This document shows positions 11,670 to 24,437 of a DNA stretch of 64,000 bases, in pieces. How positions within the stretch are numbered: the stretch's first letter is position 1; each line of letters starts with the position of its first letter. The notes beneath the pieces were generated by a model. It ran no database searches and had not been told where the DNA came from. It saw only the letters and a program-made list of their open reading frames with translations. A program made the position numbers and the translations under genes. The stretch comes from Phlebopus portentosus (Eukaryota > Basidiomycota > Agaricomycetes > Boletales > Boletinellaceae): NCBI GenBank assembly GCA_037892935.1, contig JAYXKI010000003.1:930001-994000 (forward strand). The letters are read 5' to 3'.

Positions 11670-12573
11670 ATGCGTAACCATCGCCTATACAGTAATCCCA
11701 GCAAGCGTCGCATCGAAACGGATGTTATGAAGCTGTATGCCCTGTCTTTGATGCATACTAACATCCTTCGTGGCGAGCTGGACTCTGATATGTCTATAAT
11801 GTTGCCACAGACTTATGTCCGATTACGAGGTAACCCTCGTAAACGATAACATCCAGGAATTCTATGTGCGCTTTCATGGCCCAGAAGAGAGTGCGTCAGG
11901 TTCAACGTTTCTGTCATAATTTGCTTGTTTATCTGATCAAATACTTGCGCTTTCAGCCCCCTTCGCTGGAGGAGTGTGGAAGATCCACGTCGAGCTCCCC
12001 GATCAATATCCGTACAAGTCCCCGTCCATTGGTTTCATGAACAAGATATTCCATCCGAACATCGATGAGCTGTATGTCCACGCGCCGCCTTCTTCATATT
12101 CATCTGTTCAAGCAGCTGACCTCCCGCGATAGGAGCGGCTCAGTATGTCTAGACGTGATCAACCAGACATGGTCACCAATGTTCGGTACGGCCTCCGTAG
12201 TATTATTATACTGTGTCCGGGATTAATGAATTATTTCATTGACTAGATATGATCAATATCTTTGAGGTCTTCCTCCCACAACTCCTGCGATACCCTAATC
12301 CCAACGACCCGCTAAATGGCGATGCTGCTGCCCTCCTGATGCGCCACCCAAAAGACTACGATGCGAAGGTCAAAGGTGAGAATGACTCATACCCACGTTT
12401 GAAATAGTTCAACTCAGATGAATGCGCTAACGATTTTAGACTATGTACAACGCTATGCTACGAAAGAGGCGGCCGATGCCGCTGATGGGAAGCCTTCCGC
12501 AACTGATGAAGAGCAAGAAGAAGACGCGGAGATGAGTGATATTGGGAGCTTCAGTGACCCCGATGAGGACTGA
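11670..12573 (+). CDS. UBC8: ubiquitin-conjugating enzyme E2, Ubc8/UBE2H type
   Basis: Carries ubiquitin as a thioester and passes it to substrates with an E3. Yeast Ubc8 works with the GID E3 complex in catabolite degradation of gluconeogenic enzymes. Six exons join into the UBC fold: [72 protein letters not shown] with the catalytic cysteine in [25 protein letters not shown] and [15 protein letters not shown]. The acidic C-terminal tail ([20 protein letters not shown]) is typical of this E2 class. The start is uncertain: the ATG at 11670 reads straight into the conserved region and gives a short extra leader (MRNHRLYSN); related proteins usually begin just before PSKRR. A TGA lies two codons upstream in this frame. 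Confidence 0.9.
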
Positions 12574-12982
12574 GTGCTGCGCCCATTACTTTATTCTTGT
12601 CTTGCCGGGTTCTTTTTGAATTGACAATGAACTTGCGCGTTCTATACCATTCCCACTCCTTTGCGCATTCATCGCTTTTATCGACCTCATTCTGTTCTGT
12701 GTAGAAGCTGTTTTTTTTTTAATCTTCTTTGCTCGTTGCTATCTCTGGCTCTACAATCGCGTCATCGAAATGGCTTGTATTATCATCTGTGCTAAAGTGT
12801 CCAATATAAAGTCATACGGAGTAACATTGCCGGTTTGCGTGCATTCCCTCTTCCAGACCGCGGCGTGCTACTTTTCTCTAGCGGATCGGAGATGGCACTC
12901 CTTGCATTCGTCGGCTGAGCACCAGTCCAAGGTGCAATGAAATCGGTGGCTCAATAATAAATGTGCGCCGCAGAATCAGTAC
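12574..12982. other. 3' intergenic region between convergent genes
   Basis: About 0.4 kb between the E2 stop codon and the THOC5 stop codon. T-rich tracts occur near 12710-12725. It should carry both transcription ends. No gene seen. Confidence 0.4.
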
Positions 12983-13844
12983 TCATGACGTCTCCGGTAT
13001 GGTCTTGACCATGTCATCCACTTTCTTCTGTATGTCTGACGCAGTCTAGAGGCAGGCAGTAATTGTGATGAGTTACAAGCCACGGACAAGCGCTCCAACA
13101 GACCTTCATCAAGTGGTCTACCTGGCCTTTCACATTATCCAGTGTCGCCGTTTTGGCCTTGCCCTGTTTGAGTAGCTCTTCTTTTTGTTGCGTCAATTCC
13201 TTCTTCTTCTGGTCCAATCTGCAGCAGACGCCAATGCATTGAAATATGAGCCTGTATTACCATTGTAGGGAAATGTAATCATGCATACCGCTGTCTCTCG
13301 GCAAGCTCGAAACTGAGCCTGTTTAACATGAGCTGGTGCTCGTTCTGCATGGTCTCTTCTGTTCGTGCATCTTCGGGAGCAAGTTCAAGGAATTCCTCAA
13401 TGGAGTGAAGCGTTATATCTTGGTATATAGACCTTCAATTCACAAAGGAAATAAGACCACGTCAGGCACTTCCTGCCCGACCAACAGAAAACATGAAAGA
13501 AGTCCGACTCACGCAAACTGCCTGCATTTCTCAATCTCCCTCTCTAGATGTCTCTTCTCATACAGGAAGTTCTGCAGCCCAAGATGCGTGTGGTCCATCT
13601 CCGTCCTCGAGTCGGCAGTAGCCTGCTTGTGTGCGCGCACGGCTGCATTGGCCGCGCGGTTGAGCGCTTTGAGGCGAGCGAAGAGGGCGGCTGCGCGGAC
13701 TTGGATGGTGCTTGGGTCAGAGTTGAGGGTGGATGAGCCGACGAGGGCTTGAAGTTGGTCTATGACTGCATCGGAGGGAGGTGGAAATGGGAGAGATGAG
13801 TCGGTATCGGTGGAGAGAGATTCGAGTTTGACGGCTACGGTCAT
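12983..13844 (-). CDS. THO complex subunit 5 (THOC5/FMIP family)
   Basis: The THO/TREX complex couples transcription to nuclear mRNA export. Four minus-strand exons join in frame into about 230 residues. The segment from about residue 80 (DHTHLGLQNFLYEKRHLEREIEKCRQF) is the family signature YEKxHLxxEIxKC. It is followed by SIEEFLELAP, by EHQLMLNRLSFELAERQRL, and by a Lys/Gln-rich coiled coil (KKKELTQQKEELLKQGK) ending KTIPETS. The protein is much shorter than metazoan THOC5, which is usual for fungal members that keep only the coiled-coil core. The start at 13844 is the first ATG in this frame; an upstream TTG is unlikely to be used. The PX gene upstream on the same strand is transcribed the same way. 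Confidence 0.82.
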
Positions 13845-14098
13845 GGCATTCAATAACAAGGATTAGGATAATATTCCTCCCAAGTTGAAGTGAAGTAGAT
13901 CACGATACGCCGATCACGCCGATCAGCGATCTTCATTAACCAATTCTCTCTACGTATTCAATTCAACATGTTACAAATGTGCGGCACTTCAGCACAATAA
14001 ACGACCAAGCACAATTACAGTCCATGGATACATGTATGAAAATTAAATGAAAATAAAAGAAGCTCAGATTCAAAGCGACATAGGTCTTAACTGAGGTT

Positions 14099-17000
14099 TC
14101 ATCTGCGCCAAAAAAAATTCATCAGTTGAGACAAGCCCAAGAAGAAATAGGGAATCCTTACAATCTCTATGAACAATGGCAGCAGTTTTGGGATCTCCGT
14201 CAGTTCCGGCGGTTGCAGAACCATAGCACCTTTCCTCTTTCTGACACGCAGTGGAGGCGTTCGTCGGCGAGCAGGCTGTCCCGGAGTCCCTGCAGAAAGC
14301 GGGCTTGGTGGGAGAGGCTTTGGCTGTAAAGACTGCGGAAGGTAGGAGGGCAATGGAGGTACAGGCGGAGCATCCGGATTAGGTCCGGAGCGCGAAAACA
14401 AGGACTTGAGTGAGCCTATGGATGAACGAGACCGAACCTTGCGCACAGGAGACCCCTGTTCCGAAACTCTGCCACGCTGGTCTTGCGGGTAGGATGAATG
14501 ATGTGAGTGATGTGGACTAAGGGTATCAGGGCATGGCTGGACAAGCTGGTGAGAATAAGATTCTGACTGCGGCGAATGATCGTAAGTGGATGATCTAGAG
14601 ATTGGCTTTGGAGGGGGTACGGGTGGTGCATCCTCCGGTGTTGACTCGCTCTCTGTAGTGGTCTCCTCACTCGAAGTCTCGTCCTCTTCGTCGAAGTCAT
14701 CACTATCGTCACTGTCATCGCTGCTATTATCCACATCGCTCATCGCGGCACCCATCTCTTCTAGGTCTCCACGCACAAGTTCCCCAAAGCTAAGATCATG
14801 CACAACCCCATCAACTAGTTGTTGAGCGAACTCATCCTCAGCGTCTGCCTCGGATTGTCCCTGTGCTCGGCCAAATCGGCGCCTGAGCTTCTCCTCGTGC
14901 GCAAGCTTGAGTTTGTAATGATAAACCGCGACCTCATCAACCTCTTTCATTAACGCAACTCGTTCCGGCCCGGAGTACGGGAGGAGGAACTCCAAGCTAA
15001 TTTTCTCGCCAAAACCATCTCGAAAGACTGAAATGAAAAGCTGTATCCACTTCATTAAGCTGTCAAACAAGCCTTCCCCTTTCGAGTGCACTTTATGGAC
15101 GAAGCTGTAGAAAGATTGTTCGTGTCTTCCGACAAGATCGATGAAGGTCTGCACGACAAGATTTGGATTGTCTTGAGAAGCTGGGACAGATGGAAATTAA
15201 TATCCTACACAGGGTCAAGGTTCGGAATATATACCTTCTTCTACCGCTTCTACGGTTCGGATTAGATCGTCGATGAAAGTTTGGAGGTCGCTTAAGGAAT
15301 CGCCTATACTAGCAGCCTTATAGACTTGAGCTAGCGGTGAGTAGAATATAGTTATTATGTCTTTGAAGAAGTTTGAAGTCGTCGACTGTAATAGACAATC
15401 AATCAACTCATTCCAACTGCGAGAACGAACCGATAACGTACTTCAAAAATTAGATCTATTATTTCTTCCTTATCTCGCAGGTGCGAATATAGTTTAGCCA
15501 AAATCATAAGATCTTCGTATAACCAAGCGTCGTCATCTTGAGGTCCGTCATCGTCGTCAGAATCAGCAAGCTCAGAACGCTGCCGCATATATTCGGCATG
15601 TGCTCGATGAGCTCTCATCACTCGGTAAAGTTGAGGTCTCGTCAAGTAAGGTGCCTCTCCAGATCGAAGTACAACTGTCAAGAGGTTTACACCCTCCGTT
15701 GCTGTAAAGACGGCTTATGTAAGAGCGAGCCTAGAGGCGATGAATACATTGCACATACATGCATCGGATTTGTAGATGTTCTGGATTTCTCGAGGAGCGT
15801 AGACAAACTGGCGAATCTTCTCGCACATGACGTCATCCTCGATCTTATCCTTGACAGCCTCAATATCTTCTTCTAGCGCCTTCACGCTTTCCTGAAAGGA
15901 GCTCGCAAACATCCTGTCAAATGAAATTTAGAACTATTGAAGGAATAGCAACTCAAATCAAATACCTCTGTAACAAGCTTCTTCCACCGAAAGGTTGAGC
16001 TAGAAAAAGGTCAAGCACACCTCGTACCATCGCCACAGGATTACTGATTTTGAGGATGCCTCTGAGTATGAGATAAGGCATAAGGCCGTGCAGGCGCTTC
16101 AGAGTGGCGAAGCTTTCGGACGCATCATCCGCAGCGACAAAGCGCTGAAAGAGAATGGAAGCTAGACTAAGACCCAAAGTCAATAGATTATTGAACTGTG
16201 CTGTATCAGCGAACATACGATATTCGGCCCCATTCGAAAGCCGCCTGAAATTCTTGAGGTAGGTTGCGCACATTCTCCGTGGCACGTATAATCGCAAAGA
16301 CGTGCGATAAGCCATCTGAAGAGACGTTAGACATGCAGAAGATGATCGAGTAGAAAACACACCTTTTTGCATTATATCACCCTTCACACTCTTGATGGCA
16401 TTGCGCAAGCCTTCAACCCGCGCAGTGATCTCGTGGGCAAAACGAATGCGTCCTTCGTCTCGCTTCCTATCCGAATCTTCTCTCCTGCAAGCGTCATCCA
16501 ATTCGTCCCTGCTCAGCGTTGTTGGATCTGACGTGAGAAAATGTAGCAAAACAGGCGAAGAACCCAGCACTGAGTTGTTGAGGAGAGTATGAAGGTAAGC
16601 CCTCAGGGTTAGGCGATTCTTCTCGCGCGCTAGACGTATATTCTGAACTGCCTGCTGCGCGTTGAAGGATAAAACAGATTCTTGACTGTCATTCAATTGA
16701 CGATTAAAGGAACCTGGCATCATCGATGCCGTTGGACTCGCAGCCACCGTCGCTGGTGCGGACGCTGCGGCTGATACTGTCGATTTGTCCTTCGCCGGAG
16801 GAGAAGGGACTTCCTCATCTGGATATCGTTTCCGAAGCTGGGAAGGCAGCGATGAGCTTAATCAAAAATTCTTCAGAGCTAAGGTATTCACCTCTTCCGC
16901 CAATGATCTGAAGTCGCCGTACCGCCTAGAGACAAAGACATCGGGAAAGTTCGATCGTCGTGTTCTGATGATAAATTCCTGAAGCTTGCCATTAAGCTTC

Positions 17001-17816
17001 TACATACTGTGCATAGAAGCTGAAAACACCAACCTCATGCACTTTGCTTCGCATCCGACCCTTGTCAACGACGGCGCGTATGCAAACAATGTTAACCTCA
17101 AATACGTCTTCCCTCTTTGATTGCCTGGCTCGTCGTTTCTTGGCAAGTGTCTCAAGTCGGTTCAAGTCTGCTTGCGTCAGACGTACAATCTCTTCTCGTT
17201 CCACCAGTTTGGTAGCAGATCCAAACATAAGAGAAAACTGCTTCTCCACCTTTGACAGTATCTTTCTTCGCGTCTCCTCCTCAATTTTATCCGAATCCTC
17301 TTTCAGAAAGTCGACTGTAGTGAAGTTGCGCGAGAGTACGCTCGCTATGAATGGTTGTAGCTTTTCTGGGAAGAAATCCTTCGGAGCAGTAGAAAGGAAA
17401 GGAAATGTCAGGATGAATTGTCGAAATATATACTTCAGGAAGGGTAGGTCAAGTGGAGGAGCCTCCTTGGGCGGAAGATTAAAGGGCGGACCAAGATATG
17501 AGAGAGTCGAGACATTTGGTATAGGCGAACCAGTAGATATTCCGTCCAGTTCGCGATGGATTTGCGATGAGATGAGCGACTTCTTGAGATAGTGAGCCCT
17601 GAGAGGCGTCAGCTCCGTCGCCTTCTGATCGAGATCATCCTTGTAATCGTCGTCCTCGGTGGGTGATGAGACGACATGCGCGTCACCATTAGCATGAACT
17701 TGAGCTGCAGCATCGATGTCCAAGGGTGCTGGAGGTAAAGTACGTGTCGGCATTGGAAAATGAGATGATGAAGAGGAGGAATCAGTGAAAGAGTCTGTGT
17801 CTGCGACGGTAGACAT
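14099..17816 (-). CDS. PX domain protein of the Lec1 (YPR097W) type
   Basis: A phosphoinositide-binding PX protein; yeast Lec1 (YPR097W) is linked to lipid droplets and ergosterol distribution. Several exons join on the minus strand. The order is: Ser-rich N-terminus (MSTVADTDSF); a helical PX-associated region (PFLKYIFRQFILTFPFLSTA); the PX core (EFIIRTRRSNFPDVFVSRRYGDF) with the expected RRYGDF; a Pro/Ala-rich linker; then the long DUF3818-type region (RLTLRAYLHTLLNNSVLGS, FVAADDASESFATLKRLHGL, GGRSLLQRYL) ending IPYFFLGLSQLMNFFWRR. Inside this last region there is an acidic Ser/Asp insert at about 14640-14740 (DNSSDDSDDSDDFDEEDE) followed by a Pro-rich, basic stretch. Probably peripheral on membranes. 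The first ATG is at 17816; the frame is open five codons further upstream without an ATG. Confidence 0.82.
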
Positions 17817-17991
17817 CAAGGCAGGGATCAAGACGAGTTTGCAGCCGGGCCTGCCGCTTAGCCGCGGTGGATAGTTGAATACAAGTGTGGCGATGCCTGA
17901 GACCGCTGACGTATTGCGATATTTAACGATTGGAGCGTAAATACGTACGAGTAGACTATGCAGTACTACACTACTACAAATGATCTGATCG

Positions 17992-18402
17992 CTACATCGT
18001 AGGTGTGTATATCTGTTGGCCTTGAAACGTCCGTCCGTTGGCGTCGAGCAATGTCTTCAGCTTCCCCGCCACCTCTCTGATTGTCTCTTTGCATTCATCC
18101 AATCCGCGCCAGGAACCTGAAATGCCCCAGCATTCAGAACATGCCCTTGATGCTTCATTCACTGTCTCCAGCTCCAGCTCTCCACGCTTGTGCAACGCGG
18201 TAAGAATGTCTACCAGCCGTATGAAGCCAGTTCGCCAACTCGCGAGCCCGCCTTCTGAGTTCATGCTAGTATCCATCACGAGGTACGACGGCGTCATAGT
18301 GAGATACATTCGCAGTAGGCGCTGGTCGATGGCCCCTTCATTTTTTGTCATTGCAGCGAGCGCGTCGACTATGATCTTGCCGAAGTTGGTCGGTTCGGTC
18401 AT
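17992..18402 (-). CDS. conserved small fungal protein, function unknown
   Basis: A single uninterrupted exon of 136 codons beginning MTEPTNFGKIIVDALAAMTK and ending GRTFQGQQIYTPTM. It is helical in character with no signal peptide or membrane segment. The spaced pattern ACSECWGISGSWRGLDECKE, followed by a Lys-Leu-rich helix and NGRTFQGQQIY, looks like a conserved core, with three cysteines close together. I cannot assign a family. It lies 175 bp upstream of the PX gene on the same strand. The overlapping plus-strand frame at 18038-18562 is longer but has poor composition, so the minus strand is preferred. An upstream exon cannot be excluded. Confidence 0.6.
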   Translation of the reverse strand: MTEPTNFGKIIVDALAAMTKNEGAIDQRLLRMYLTMTPSYLVMDTSMNSEGGLASWRTGFIRLVDILTALHKRGELELETVNEASRACSECWGISGSWRGLDECKETIREVAGKLKTLLDANGRTFQGQQIYTPTM

Positions 18403-19026
18403 CGCGGCCCCCTATGACGACGATGAGTTTCGGATGCTGTCAGACATCAACATGCGCAAACAGAAGCAAATATGTCCTAACCTCCATGTCTGCTTCTCTG
18501 TAGGTATTATTTATGATGCGATAATGTCTCTGATTGATAGTCCGGGTACGGTGACAACGTGAGATAGAGTTGCGAACACCACACAAGGCATTATCCGAAG
18601 AAATCAGCACTTAAATAGCAAGTCACGGCGACAGAATGGAACGGATACTGACTAGGAAGTCCGGCACGGAGAAGAAGCTCTGGCTTTGGTTCGGCTGGGA
18701 CATTATGGATGAGGCAAATATTACCGAGAGAGAAAGTATGGGAATGGGTGGAATGTTGATGAGAAAGGAGGGGGCAAGCTCTGGGGCTATAAGAGAGACA
18801 TAAGGCGCATTAGTACCGAGTGAAGAGGCGCGAGTGGTTGAATCGGGCTGGTGCTCGATCCCCAGCTCATCGGCCCATTAATGTAAGGAGCCAATATTAA
18901 TCCTCAGAAATGTTTGAACTTGTTAATGAATGATTACCATACTCGGAATAAGGTTTCACTGATCTTTCGCGTGCCCGTCGGAGGCTTCGCTGGTCACGTT
19001 CACCCGTTTAGCAGTGTGATTTCACC
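18403..19026. other. intergenic region between divergent genes
   Basis: About 0.6 kb between the small minus-strand gene and the CCDC47-family gene, so it probably holds both promoters. Purine-rich on the plus strand at 18720-18800. No gene or repeat recognised. Confidence 0.4.
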
Positions 19027-20431
19027 ATGTCCGTCCTTTCTGAATTCGCAAAGGCTTTGGCGGCTTTGACCCCGGCTCCTCCGTCCACCTCTTGGGAATA
19101 TGATGGTCTTCAATACAGGTGGAAAAACTTCGTTTTCAGGCCAGCTCGTGCGTTTTCTCCTTCATGCATGCTCAATCCATCATGATCTGAAGGAAAAAAA
19201 ATCCCTCTCGTGTTCCAGTCTTCAAGCGAGAGGCTTTTCTCTTCGCTGTTGTATTGATTTATATCGTCTGGTACTTCGTCGGAAAGTCTGTCAACAAAAG
19301 GCGTGCTGAAGCATGGTAAGCACCAGTTTTCTCGTATCCTTTGCCCGATCAAGACAGCTCAAAACCCGATTAGGCTCAACGCACATTACGCGCTGCTAGA
19401 GCAGCAATTTTCTAAGCCATCTGCTGCAGGAGGCCTCATTCCTGATGGTCATGCGGAGTTCTTCAGCTTCTCAACGGGTCGTCGCAACATCGAATCACTT
19501 CATTCTGTATTCACGCTTCTACCGCGTCATGATGGACTGAAGATGTTGTATCAGTTTTTCTGGGGCTTGGCCGACATGACGGTCACTTCAGAGGACGAAA
19601 TCGAATTGGATTTCAAGCTTCATCCAAGCTCTTCCGTTCCGGGTTTCGTCTGGGCTGCCGTGTCGAAGGAATGCTTGAGGACTATCAAGCAGAACAGGTG
19701 GAACTTGGTGCGCTTGTTCCGCGTACATTGTGCTGTCACTATTTACAAACTGATCCTCTAGACTCTGACTCGGACTACGGAAAGTCCACTCCTAAGTGGA
19801 GGTTATTGCGTCATGTCAGGTTAGCTGGTGTTATTCTCCCTCTCTGATTATTTGCTCACGGTCGGTGCAGAATATGCGGACGTGACTGAGGCCTTGCTCA
19901 AATCTGGCTCGTTGAATATCGGTGCAGCCCTGAATGATCCTGCCGTAAGACCCTACGTCAAGTCACTGACAGTAAGCCGGTCCTCCTTCCTCCCCTATGT
20001 TTGATACTATATTCTTGTCGCAGATCACCGACCAGCCGAGAGAACGTCCAAGCCAACCTATACCCGCAGATCAGCGCGAGCGGCACGTCATCCTCACCCT
20101 GCGCGCTCCTCCCGTCTCCCAATCAGACGCAACTCTCCCGCTAGTCAAATCCGTCTTCTCCTTCATCGACGCTCTCGAAGCAGGCAAGTTCTCCCTCCGC
20201 CCCGAGACACGCACAAAATTGCGCAAAACTCGCGAAGAGCTCGACGGGCAGATTCGCAAAGATGCGGAGGCGGAAAGGAAGGAAGAGGAGGAGCAGGATA
20301 AGGCTGCCGCGAGGAAGAAAGCTGAGGAAGAGAGAATCTCGAAGCTGAGTGCTGCGGAACAGCAGAAGGAGTTAGAGCGCGAGCGAAAGCGACAGCTCCG
20401 TAAGGCACAGGGGAAAGTCATCAAAAAATAG
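19027..20431 (+). CDS. CCDC47 (DUF1682) family ER membrane protein
   Basis: In animals CCDC47 is part of the PAT complex, which helps multipass proteins fold in the ER membrane; fungal members share the DUF1682 domain. About six exons join. They give an N-terminal luminal or loop region (WEYDGLQYRWKNFVFRPA), one hydrophobic segment (EAFLFAVVLIYIVWYFVGKS) and a globular part (RRNIESLHSVFTLLPRHDGL, DEIELDFKLHPSS, VSKECLRTIKQNRWNL). Next comes TEYADVTEAL-type sequence through the 19871 exon, and a charged coiled-coil tail (EERISKLSAAEQQKELERER) ending KAQGKVIKK. The basic lysine-rich end matches the family. No breaks were found. The start is the first ATG after a long non-coding leader. Confidence 0.87.
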
Positions 20432-20702
20432 AGCAGAATATTCTACCTATTATCTGACTCTTATTCTGAGTTTTGGATCTGGGAATATTGTATGGTTGGA
20501 GTGGAGATCATAGCCTCTATTCTTCGGGGTTTTTCTGCGACATGCTATGCTACCTCTAACAAATACATAAAATTATTAATGTTGGATGCGTATGGCGCGA
20601 AAATACTAAGTAGAGTGTGCGATCACGGATACAAATGCTGCGATGAGGACAGTAAAATAAGACATAAGATTACATATCAGGAAAATCTGAAGGGAACTGT
20701 GG

Positions 20703-23700
20703 TTAATGCCCACTTAAAAGCGAAGGCAGGCCCGAAATCGTAGGGGTATTGGGACCAGTAGAAGGCTCGTCCTCTTCTCCAACAGTACTCAAACGCTGAG
20801 GGTGGCCATTGCCGGGAAAACCAGGCCGCCGAAAACTTGTCGGTCGCTTATATATGACTTCATGTGAGCCGAACTCTGGGCTGCTCGATACATGAGTACT
20901 TGACTCCTCGTGATTGGACTCGTCTTTGTTCGGCTGAATCGTGTCTGAAGTCGCTTCTGTAGATGTCAAAGGCTCAGCGCCGCGTACGCCCGATACCCGG
21001 CCCCATTTTGTGAATAAGGTGAGAAGCCAGTCACTCATCGCTTGGAACCTGCCTTCCTGGACCGTCTCAGTCTCAGGATGCCCGTGCATATCGGCTTCCT
21101 CTTCGCTATCTTCCTCACTCTCAAAATGCACGTTCTCCGGCAATTCGCCCTCCTCTTCTACATCACTTTCCGTTCGCCCGAGGATGTCCACAAGGCGCTC
21201 GCGCCCGTCGATACGCTTCTGGACTCTATTAAATCGACCATGCGTTTGAATTCGATCCCGGCTGTCTCCAGGAAGTCCAAAGCGCCGTCGACTGCGTACA
21301 CCGAATATTCGGTCTCGAATTGTGAAAACACGAAGCCGTGGAGCTTGTGCCATTCGCCATAAGCCGGCAGTATCAAGGAAGCTCGCTTCGTACATCAAAG
21401 CCTCCGTGTCTGCAGATATGGAGTCGGCAACAGACACGTTTTCTTCTATGTTCGCCGCTATCTGACATTTTTCTTCCAGTTCTTTAAGGATGGCCGCGTG
21501 TTCTTCATGGCACTTCATGAGCATCTCGTTGCTTGAGGAGCTGCTTTGGATGAGTGCCTTTACAGAGAATGATACATCTAAGTAACCGATGAACAGCGCA
21601 AAGATGATTGATGACCCACCTGCAGAAGGGCAATAGAAGCTTGAATATAGGCTTTGCGTCGATGCATGATAAGACATTGGATGCAAAGATCTACGTCTGT
21701 CTTCATGTGTTCTCTTGATAGGATGTTATTTGGATCCAGAAACTCTCGATCATCAAAGCTATGCGACCTAAGAATCGTGAGTATCAAAATTGTGTTCCGC
21801 ACCAGAAAAGATCAGCGGCGAACCTTTTCCTCTTGAGTACGAATGGCTCTTTTGGCTTCTTCACTCTTGGCTGTTTTGTGGCAGCAGGAGCCGGAACCTG
21901 GCGTGTCCAAGGGAAGACGTTCGGATCATATTGAATACCAAAAGGAAACACAGTTGCTTCCATCGCCTTCACATCAACCTCCACTTCGTCTCGCAGCTTA
22001 TTTGCGCTTAGCTGGTCTGCCCAACTATATACTCGCTTTCGCACGGGGACTACAGGACTCGGCCAATCCTTGTTGAACTGGGCAACTCGCTGACTATACT
22101 CTAGGTCATCAATCGCAAGACCAGACGTGTGTGCGGAGGAGAAAGCACTGAGATTCTGGTAGGAAGCTGAAGGCGCTGAAAACAAAGTGTGAGCATTCAT
22201 GAAGAGCAGGACGAGAGGAACCGAACGTACAAACGGGCGATGCTCGGCCACTGCTTGGTCCTGACATAGCACCGTCAGGTTCCCTTATACATATGATGAG
22301 CCCACCTCGAGCGTTAGGAAAGAATGAGCTAACCTCGAGATGACAACCGATGGTATAGCGACTGTGCTTCCGTGCAAGCTTTCCGGGCTCTTGTCCTTCG
22401 ACAAGTCCACACTGGTCCTCTTCAGCTTGTTCCTACCAAATTCGCTGCGTTAGAAAGTCAATACGTCTACATCTCTGATAAGTTCCTCACCCTGCCCAAT
22501 TCTCGATTTTCTTCGTTACTTTGTTGGACCAAGGAAGGACACTGAGGACATCACCGTCGCAATCCGAGTCACTTCTCTCACGTTCTCTTTCCTTATCCTC
22601 GTCCATGTCATCCTGCAGACTTTCCTGTTTCTTCCTCTCCAGCTGATCAAACTTCCCTGTCCACAGGTATCTGATGCTCGCCCCATAGTCTTTCTTGTGC
22701 AGAAAGTCAATTCTGTTAACAAAGTTGGCTAGGTCCGATGTGCATTCCACCAATACTTCTGCCTCGCGATCTTTCGAGAGGGACAGAGACATAGACCTGC
22801 TGTGAGATGCATCTCTCGAGCTAGACATCGCAGATTGTGTTGCTGAAGTAAAATCATCAATCTTGTTGAGCACGACACGATGTAGCTTGTACGGTTCTGT
22901 TGAGCGGTACTTGTCATATGCTGAATCAATGACTTTGATGAGCGTCAAATTAAGATAAGCGTGGTTGACTGCAGGACATGGAGTACTCGTGGGAGATGGT
23001 GCTTGAGCAAGCCGTTGATTGACAAAGGCAGCAAGGCAGCGCGTGAATTGACGAGGTTGAAAGAAGGGGTCCTTAGGTACCGCTTGAAATCCGATTGCAC
23101 TGAGCTTGTTTCGCATCGAGAGGGATAGGGTGATAAGTGCCGAAACGATCGAAGGGTCTGCAACTCTTTCTGTAGGCTTTAACATTCGGGTTCAGATCGA
23201 ATCATGTCTGCAATGGTGGTGAAAGCTCACCTCGATTTTCATATATTGCTCTCCAATCTCGGCAACCCATTTCTGTATTCCATTCACCGTCTCGTCACAA
23301 AGGAGACCATCTTGCTCCTGAAAATCAATAGGAAACATGTCGAAAAGTGACAATCCGCATTGGATTATCCTGATGAGCTCGAGAACCGTCTGACCAAAGC
23401 GATCACCGGTTCGCGTCACATCACCGAAGTGAAACATTGAGATGAAGCGGTCTTTGGTCGCATCACTATAACGAAGCCGTGAGTCTAAATATAAATGTGC
23501 CGGACCTCCTAAAAGACTGACCTCGGCTCTTGAAGCGTAAGCGCACTTCTGCCGCTGCATCCCAATCGTAGTAAATTGATGTTCACATAGAGCTGCTGTC
23601 GATGCGCAAGGAATTCACCATCTGGAATGTATACCACGGTATAGTCGGATCGAAAGTTGGCGAGAGAAGTAATCATGATGATGCCTTTATCCGTCTACAT

Positions 23701-24437
23701 GATTGGGCAAACCAAATAAGAGAAGATGACAATGAATTCGCGCGATACGGACCTCACGAGGCCGGGCGCCATCTTTGCGAAGCTCATGGATGACCTTCTC
23801 CCATTCTTGGTGAGCTTCGCCGTTTGAAAGACAGGATGAAGGTGCGAGTGCTGTAACTGTAATCTGCATCGATTTCAAGGACTGCCACCTGACGTTGTTT
23901 CGCTGTTACGACGTACGACATCTTTTGGGTCACCGGTGTATACTGTAAGCAGAATGGCTGCTCTCCTTCGCTCGACAATCCTACCAGAATAAACCGTAAT
24001 GTATCACTACACACATAGACGACATGACATCTGACGCACCATTTTTCTACCGCAAAAATCTGGTACCCAGCTATTTTCACATCCTCTTCCACTACTTCAA
24101 AGCGACTGTCACAGTTGAACCAACGCCTTTGATCTCTTACTTCTGTTTGAGCAGGTTCCGGAGGCGCTGAATCTGCTCGTGACCTTGTCAGCCTGTTACT
24201 GCTGGTTTTGCTCTTTACCGGTCGAAGCTGCAGATCTGGTGCAACGCGTTTGGGGCATGACGTGGGAACGAGCAGGCGTCTTGGAAGGCCGGGGATTTGA
24301 GACTTTGGCGGCTGAGTGCGACGGTGAACGGGAGAATAGGGAGAGACCGAAGAGCTGGAAACTGTCGGCGAAAGTGGCGGGGAGATGGGAGGTGTGTTAG
24401 CAGTATCAGAGCGTAAGCGCAGCTTGTTCAAAGACAT
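20703..24437 (-). CDS. STB6-like N-terminal domain protein
   Basis: Relative of the yeast Sin3-binding STB2/STB6 proteins; the molecular role in basidiomycetes is unknown. Many minus-strand exons join. The N-terminus is Ser/Pro-rich (MSLNKLRLRSDTANTPP). The STB6-like domain follows: RFEVVEEDVKIAGYQIFAVE, WEKVIHELRKDGARPREV, SDATKDRFISMFHF, LELIRIIQCGLSLFDMF, DGLLCDETVNGIQKWVAEIG, VADPSIVSALITLSLSMRNK and VPKDPFFQPRQFTRCLAAFV. Later come YKLHRVVLNKIDDF, a Ser-rich segment, and an acidic linker with a GRERLVDILGRTESDVEEE stretch. The C-terminus (SGLPSLLSGH) is low-complexity. No membrane segment is evident. Nuclear function is inferred only from the yeast relatives. The exon borders in the 21.5-22.5 kb part were not all resolved. 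Confidence 0.78.

Noticed and set aside
18038..18562. 174-codon plus-strand open frame
   Set aside because: It lies antisense to a better-composed minus-strand gene and reads as a Ser/Arg-rich shadow without domain character.
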